This document shows, in pieces, positions 7,032 to 9,649 of a DNA stretch of 9,649 bases. This stretch comes from Clostridiales bacterium (GTDB lineage Bacteria; Bacillota; Clostridia; Christensenellales; CAG-138). The stretch is taken from contig SFEL01000031.1 of NCBI GenBank assembly GCA_004557245.1, positions 1-9,649 on the forward strand, written 5' to 3'. Under the pieces are notes generated by a model. That model ran no database searches, was not told the DNA's origin, and saw only the letters and a program-made list of their open reading frames with translations. Each line of letters opens with the position of its first letter. The first letter of the stretch is position 1. Made by a program: the position numbers and the translations under genes.

Positions 7032-7301
7032 ATGGCAATGAGTAAGATTGAACGTATCGACCGGGAAATCCAGAAAACCCGCGAGAAAATCACAGAGTAT
7101 CAGAACAAGCTGAAAGGACTGGAAGCGCAGAAAACTGAAGCGGAAAACCTTGAAATCGTACAGCTTGTGCGCTCCATGCGCTTAACCCCCGCAGAGCTTA
7201 ACGCTATGCTGTCCGGCGGCGGGATTCCCGGCATGGCTGCCGCCGTTCCCGAAGAAACCACAGACTATGACGAAGAACAGGAGGACACCGAGAATGAATA
7301 A
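7032..7301 (+). CDS. DUF4315-family small coiled-coil protein
   Basis: An 89-residue soluble protein matching, from memory, the DUF4315 family that accompanies these conjugative elements. Residues 4-42 are rich in K, E, R, Q and L with heptad-like spacing (IERIDREIQKTREKI) and should form a coiled coil. Then comes a conserved-looking segment VQLVRSMRLTPAELNAML (about 43-60), a glycine-rich turn and an acidic tail. No signal peptide or membrane span is present. It overlaps the next gene by 8 bases. The function is unknown. The coiled coil and the position between the CHAP and DUF4366 membrane proteins suggest a cytoplasmic adaptor, which is inference only. Confidence 0.85.
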   Translation: MAMSKIERIDREIQKTREKITEYQNKLKGLEAQKTEAENLEIVQLVRSMRLTPAELNAMLSGGGIPGMAAAVPEETTDYDEEQEDTENE

Positions 7302-8022
7302 GAAAATCCTTAGAACGCTGACCGCATTTTGCGCCGCCCTTATGCTCATGGGCGGCTTTTCCGTTACTGCTTTTGCACAAACGCCGGAGCAGCCCGCCGC
7401 TGACGCGACCAACGACAGCGGCGTTATCTATGAGGAACCCGAAGAAACCGCACCCCTTACGCCGGAGGGGAACGCGACCCTTGTTGACGATTTCGGCGGC
7501 AATAAGCAGCTTATCACAGTTACGACCAAAGCCGGGAACTATTTTTATATCCTCATTGACCGGGACGACGAGGGCGAAAACACCGTCCATTTCTTAAATC
7601 AAGTGGACGACGCAGACCTTTTCGCGCTCTTGGAGGACGGGGAAAACAGCGAAGCGCAGACCCCCGCTGTCTGCACCTGTACGGAAAAATGCGAAACCGG
7701 GAAAATCAATACGTCCTGCCCGGTATGCTCTACCAACATGACCGCTTGCAGCGGCAAAGAAGCCGAGCCGGAGCCGGAAGAACCTACCGAACAGTCGCAG
7801 GAAAAAAGCAATACCGGTGGGCTTGTGCTTTTCCTTGTCGTGGCACTTCTTGGCGGCGGGGGCGCGTTCTATTACTTTAAGTTTATGAAACCGAAGCAGA
7901 GCGTCAAAGGCGGCACCGACCTTGAGGACTTTGATTTTGAGGACTACGACGAGGACGAGCCGGAGCCGGACGACGCAGACGGGGACGCTTCCGAAGATGA
8001 TACGGAGGACGAGGACGCATGA
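7294..8022 (+). CDS. DUF4366 (CD1107-like) mobile-element surface protein
   Basis: A 242-residue exported membrane protein. Residues 1-28 form a signal peptide (KK, then a hydrophobic core) with a likely signal peptidase cut after AFA. An outer domain follows, with GNYFYILIDRDDEGENTVHF at about 81-100 as its most distinctive stretch. Next is a cysteine cluster (C127, C129, C133, C142, C145, C152) that could bind metal or form disulfides, then a Pro/Glu-rich linker, a membrane span at about 175-196, and a very acidic cytoplasmic tail (209-242). The start at 7294 is supported by GGAGG at 7280-7284 with 9 bases spacing and by the signal peptide; an in-frame ATG at 7267 would spoil it. The family is DUF4366, known from conjugative elements, function unknown. 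The final ATGA overlaps the next gene. Confidence 0.87.
   Translation: MNKKILRTLTAFCAALMLMGGFSVTAFAQTPEQPAADATNDSGVIYEEPEETAPLTPEGNATLVDDFGGNKQLITVTTKAGNYFYILIDRDDEGENTVHFLNQVDDADLFALLEDGENSEAQTPAVCTCTEKCETGKINTSCPVCSTNMTACSGKEAEPEPEEPTEQSQEKSNTGGLVLFLVVALLGGGGAFYYFKFMKPKQSVKGGTDLEDFDFEDYDEDEPEPDDADGDASEDDTEDEDA
7333..7360 (+). other. Terminator-like stem-loop inside the DUF4366 signal peptide region
   Basis: GCCGCCC (7333-7339) pairs perfectly with GGGCGGC (7350-7356) around a 10-base loop, and TTTT follows directly at 7357-7360. The shape is that of a weak intrinsic terminator or attenuator, though it is in coding sequence and the T-run is short. It may be chance. Confidence 0.3.
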
Positions 8023-8222
8023 CCCTGTTTACCGACAATCCCTTTGAAAAGATGATGATACAACGACCATGCGGGCGGCGCGACAATACGCCGCCTGTTT
8101 TCAAATCCCCGGCCTGCGCTTCCTGCCCCTATAAAGGGCAAGCCCCTTGTGTGGGCTACTGTCTGAAACAGGTACAGGAGAAACAGGGCGCGGAGCCGGA
8201 ACGCGGAAAGGAGGAACTTTAA
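8019..8222 (+). CDS. Small Cys-rich protein, conserved upstream of topB
   Basis: A 67-residue protein that I know only as a small hypothetical often found before topB in these elements. The N-terminus MTLFTDNPFEKMM is distinctive. Cysteines lie at 18, 33, 36, 44 and 48. The spacing of the last four, CxxC then CxxxC, fits a small zinc-binding knuckle. The C-terminus is charged. No signal peptide or membrane span is present, so it should be cytoplasmic. It starts in an ATGA overlap with the DUF4366 gene and its stop directly abuts the topB start, so translation of the three is probably coupled. Its last codons carry the topB ribosome binding site. The function is unknown. It is judged real from the overlaps, good codon use and recognisable N-terminus. 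Confidence 0.75.
   Translation: MTLFTDNPFEKMMIQRPCGRRDNTPPVFKSPACASCPYKGQAPCVGYCLKQVQEKQGAEPERGKEEL
8074..8101 (+). other. Terminator-like stem-loop inside the small Cys-rich gene, upstream of topB
   Basis: GGCGGCG (8074-8080) pairs perfectly with CGCCGCC (8089-8095) around an 8-base loop, and can extend outward by a C-G pair and G-U pairs. TTTT follows at 8098-8101. The structure resembles an intrinsic terminator and lies about 120 bases before topB, so it could reduce read-through into topB. It may also be chance in GC-rich coding DNA. Confidence 0.35.
8207..8214 (+). promoter_or_regulatory. Ribosome binding site that sets the TTG start of topB
   Basis: AAAGGAGG lies 8 bases before TTG 8223, inside the end of the preceding small gene. 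The TTG gives the standard topoisomerase N-terminus ILVIAEKPS, which settles the start. Confidence 0.88.
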
Positions 8223-9649
8223 TTGATTTTAGTTATCGCTGAAAAGCCGAGCGTGGCGCAGACTATCGCCGCCGCGCTTGGGGCAAAGAAGAAACAGGAC
8301 GGATATATCGAGGGAAACGGCTACCTCATTTCATGGTGCGTCGGGCATTTGGTACAGCTTGCCGACGCTGCCGCCTATGGGGAGCAGTACAAAAAGTGGA
8401 GCTATGACAGCTTGCCGATTTTGCCGCAGAAATGGCAGTATACCGTTTCCGCAGATAAGGGAAAGCAATTCAAAATCCTAAAGGAGCTTATGCACCGCAC
8501 CGACATTTCCGAAGTCGTCAACGCCTGCGACGCGGGACGTGAGGGAGAACTCATTTTCCGTTTTGTCTATGAAGTCGCCGGGTGCAAGAAGCCTATGCGC
8601 CGCTTGTGGATTTCCTCAATGGAAGAAAGCGCAATCAAGGCGGGCTTTGAGAACTTAAAGGACGGGCGGGACTATGACGCGCTCTTTGCGTCTGCCCTCT
8701 GCCGCGCAAAGGCTGACTGGATTATCGGCATTAACGCCACCCGCCTTTTCTCCTGCCTGTATAACCGCACCTTGAACGTGGGGCGCGTCCAGACACCGAC
8801 CTTAAAAATGCTTGTAGACCGGGACGCTGCTATCAGCACTTTCAAGAAAGAAAAATATTACCATGTGCGGCTTGATTTATCCGGCGCAGAAGCCGCAAGC
8901 GGGAAGATCTGCGCCGCAGAGGAAGCAAAGGAACTGAAAGCGGCCTGCGAAGCGTCGCGGGCTGTCTGCACTTCCCTTGTGAGGGAAAAGAAAAGCGCAG
9001 CCCCGCCGAAGCCCTTTGACCTTACCTCTTTGCAGCGGGAAGCAAACCGTATTTTCGGCTATACCGCGAAGCAGACACTTGACCTGGCGCAAGCCCTGTA
9101 TGAAAAGAAGCTGCTTACTTATCCGAGGACGGACAGCAGCTATCTGACCGACGACATGGAGGAAACAGCGGCAAAGGTTATCGCCCTGTTATGCGGGACG
9201 CTGCCCTTTATGGAGGGCATGAGCTTTTCGCCGGAGATTGCAAGGGTGCTGAACAGCAAAAAGGTATCAGACCACCATGCAATCATTCCTACTATGGAGC
9301 TTGCAAAGACCGACCTTGCCGCGCTGCCGGAAAGCGAAAAGAATATCCTTACCCTTGCGGGGGCGCGTCTTTTGTTCGCTACTGCCGCGCCGCACATCTT
9401 TGAAACGGTTACGGCGGTTTTCTCCTGCGCCGGAGCCGACTTTACCGCGAGGGGAAAGACGGTGCTTGCGGGCGGTTGGAAAGACCTTGAACGCCGCTAC
9501 CGGGCAACGCTGAAAAACAAGCCCGAAGCAGACGACGAGGACAGCGCAGACGGAACGCTGCCGGAGCTTGCCGAGGGACAGAGCTTTGATAATCCCGCAG
9601 CAAAGGTAACGGAACACGACACAACGCCCCCGAAGCCCCACAATGAAGC
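8223..9649 (+). CDS. topB: DNA topoisomerase III (type IA), 5' part, runs off the window
   Basis: 475 codons are visible and the frame is open at the window end; the full protein is usually around 700 residues. It is a type IA topoisomerase that cuts one DNA strand through a tyrosine and passes the other, decatenating or relaxing DNA during replication and transfer. The TOPRIM domain begins with ILVIAEKPSVA (E7) and includes CDAGREGELIF with D103. The second Asp of the classical DxD is Gly here, which from memory is usual in Gram-positive TopB. NVGRVQTPTLKML follows, and the active-site tyrosine is Y300 in LLTYPRTDS. The next conserved block, SDHHAIIPT, is also present. The start is TTG with a strong ribosome binding site, immediately after the stop of the small gene. 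Topoisomerase genes of this kind are standard cargo of Tn1549-like conjugation modules. Confidence 0.95.
   Translation, partial: MILVIAEKPSVAQTIAAALGAKKKQDGYIEGNGYLISWCVGHLVQLADAAAYGEQYKKWSYDSLPILPQKWQYTVSADKGKQFKILKELMHRTDISEVVNACDAGREGELIFRFVYEVAGCKKPMRRLWISSMEESAIKAGFENLKDGRDYDALFASALCRAKADWIIGINATRLFSCLYNRTLNVGRVQTPTLKMLVDRDAAISTFKKEKYYHVRLDLSGAEAASGKICAAEEAKELKAACEASRAVCTSLVREKKSAAPPKPFDLTSLQREANRIFGYTAKQTLDLAQALYEKKLLTYPRTDSSYLTDDMEETAAKVIALLCGTLPFMEGMSFSPEIARVLNSKKVSDHHAIIPTMELAKTDLAALPESEKNILTLAGARLLFATAAPHIFETVTAVFSCAGADFTARGKTVLAGGWKDLERRYRATLKNKPEADDEDSADGTLPELAEGQSFDNPAAKVTEHDTTPPKPHNE

Noticed and set aside
7024..7060. TTGACA before the DUF4315 gene, resembling a -35 promoter box
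   Set aside because: No convincing -10 box lies 16-18 bases downstream and the site overlaps the start of the gene; it is more likely the spacer after the ribosome binding site.
8529..8550. Loss of the second TOPRIM aspartate (DAG instead of DAD) in TopB as a sign of inactivation
   Set aside because: From memory the CDAGREGE form is common among Gram-positive TopB proteins, and all other motifs, including the active-site tyrosine, are intact.

Overview
The window looks like the middle of the conjugation module of an integrative and conjugative element of the Tn1549/CTn-like type, as found in gut Clostridia (Lachnospiraceae/Ruminococcaceae and relatives, Clostridioides difficile CTn elements). 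The evidence is gene content and order: a Maff2-type small membrane protein, a TrbL/VirB6-like membrane protein, a PrgI-family protein, a VirB4 ATPase, an orphan DNA methyltransferase, a membrane-anchored CHAP hydrolase (CD1108-like), DUF4315, DUF4366 (CD1107-like), a small Cys-rich protein and topoisomerase III (topB). Family names are from memory of these elements; no search was run. Base composition is moderately GC and looks even across the window. Strong AAAGGAGG-type ribosome binding sites and frequent TTG starts fit Firmicutes.

Layout: every gene is on the + strand and the gaps are tiny. Positions 1-189 hold the 3' end of a Maff2-like gene; its upstream part does not look like the family and contains a strong inverted repeat. 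Then follow trbL/virB6-like (209-1078), a 40-base gap with a stem-loop, prgI-like (1119-1523), virB4-like (1471-3912, overlapping prgI by 53 bases), a DNA methyltransferase (3909-4871, ATGA overlap), a CHAP-domain membrane protein (about 4868-7003, apparently with an ATA start), DUF4315 (7032-7301), DUF4366 (7294-8022), a small Cys-rich protein (8019-8222) and topB (8223 to the window end, partial). No integrase, relaxase, coupling protein, tRNA, rRNA, CRISPR array or complete insertion sequence is visible.

How they work together (inference from families): Maff2, TrbL/VirB6-like and PrgI would form the inner-membrane part of a Gram-positive type IV secretion channel, and VirB4 would power its assembly or transport. 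The CHAP protein would sit in the membrane with its hydrolase outside and open peptidoglycan locally. The methyltransferase may mark element DNA against restriction. TopB would relieve topological problems during DNA processing. DUF4315, DUF4366 and the Cys-rich small protein are conserved companions of unknown function.

The most unusual points are the abrupt loss of Maff2 similarity near position 93; an apparent ATA start for the CHAP gene, explainable by one G-to-A change that also converts the upstream TGA stop to TAA; a perfect 18-bp palindrome just upstream of that gene's ribosome binding site; and two GC-rich stem-loops followed by T-runs inside the downstream genes.
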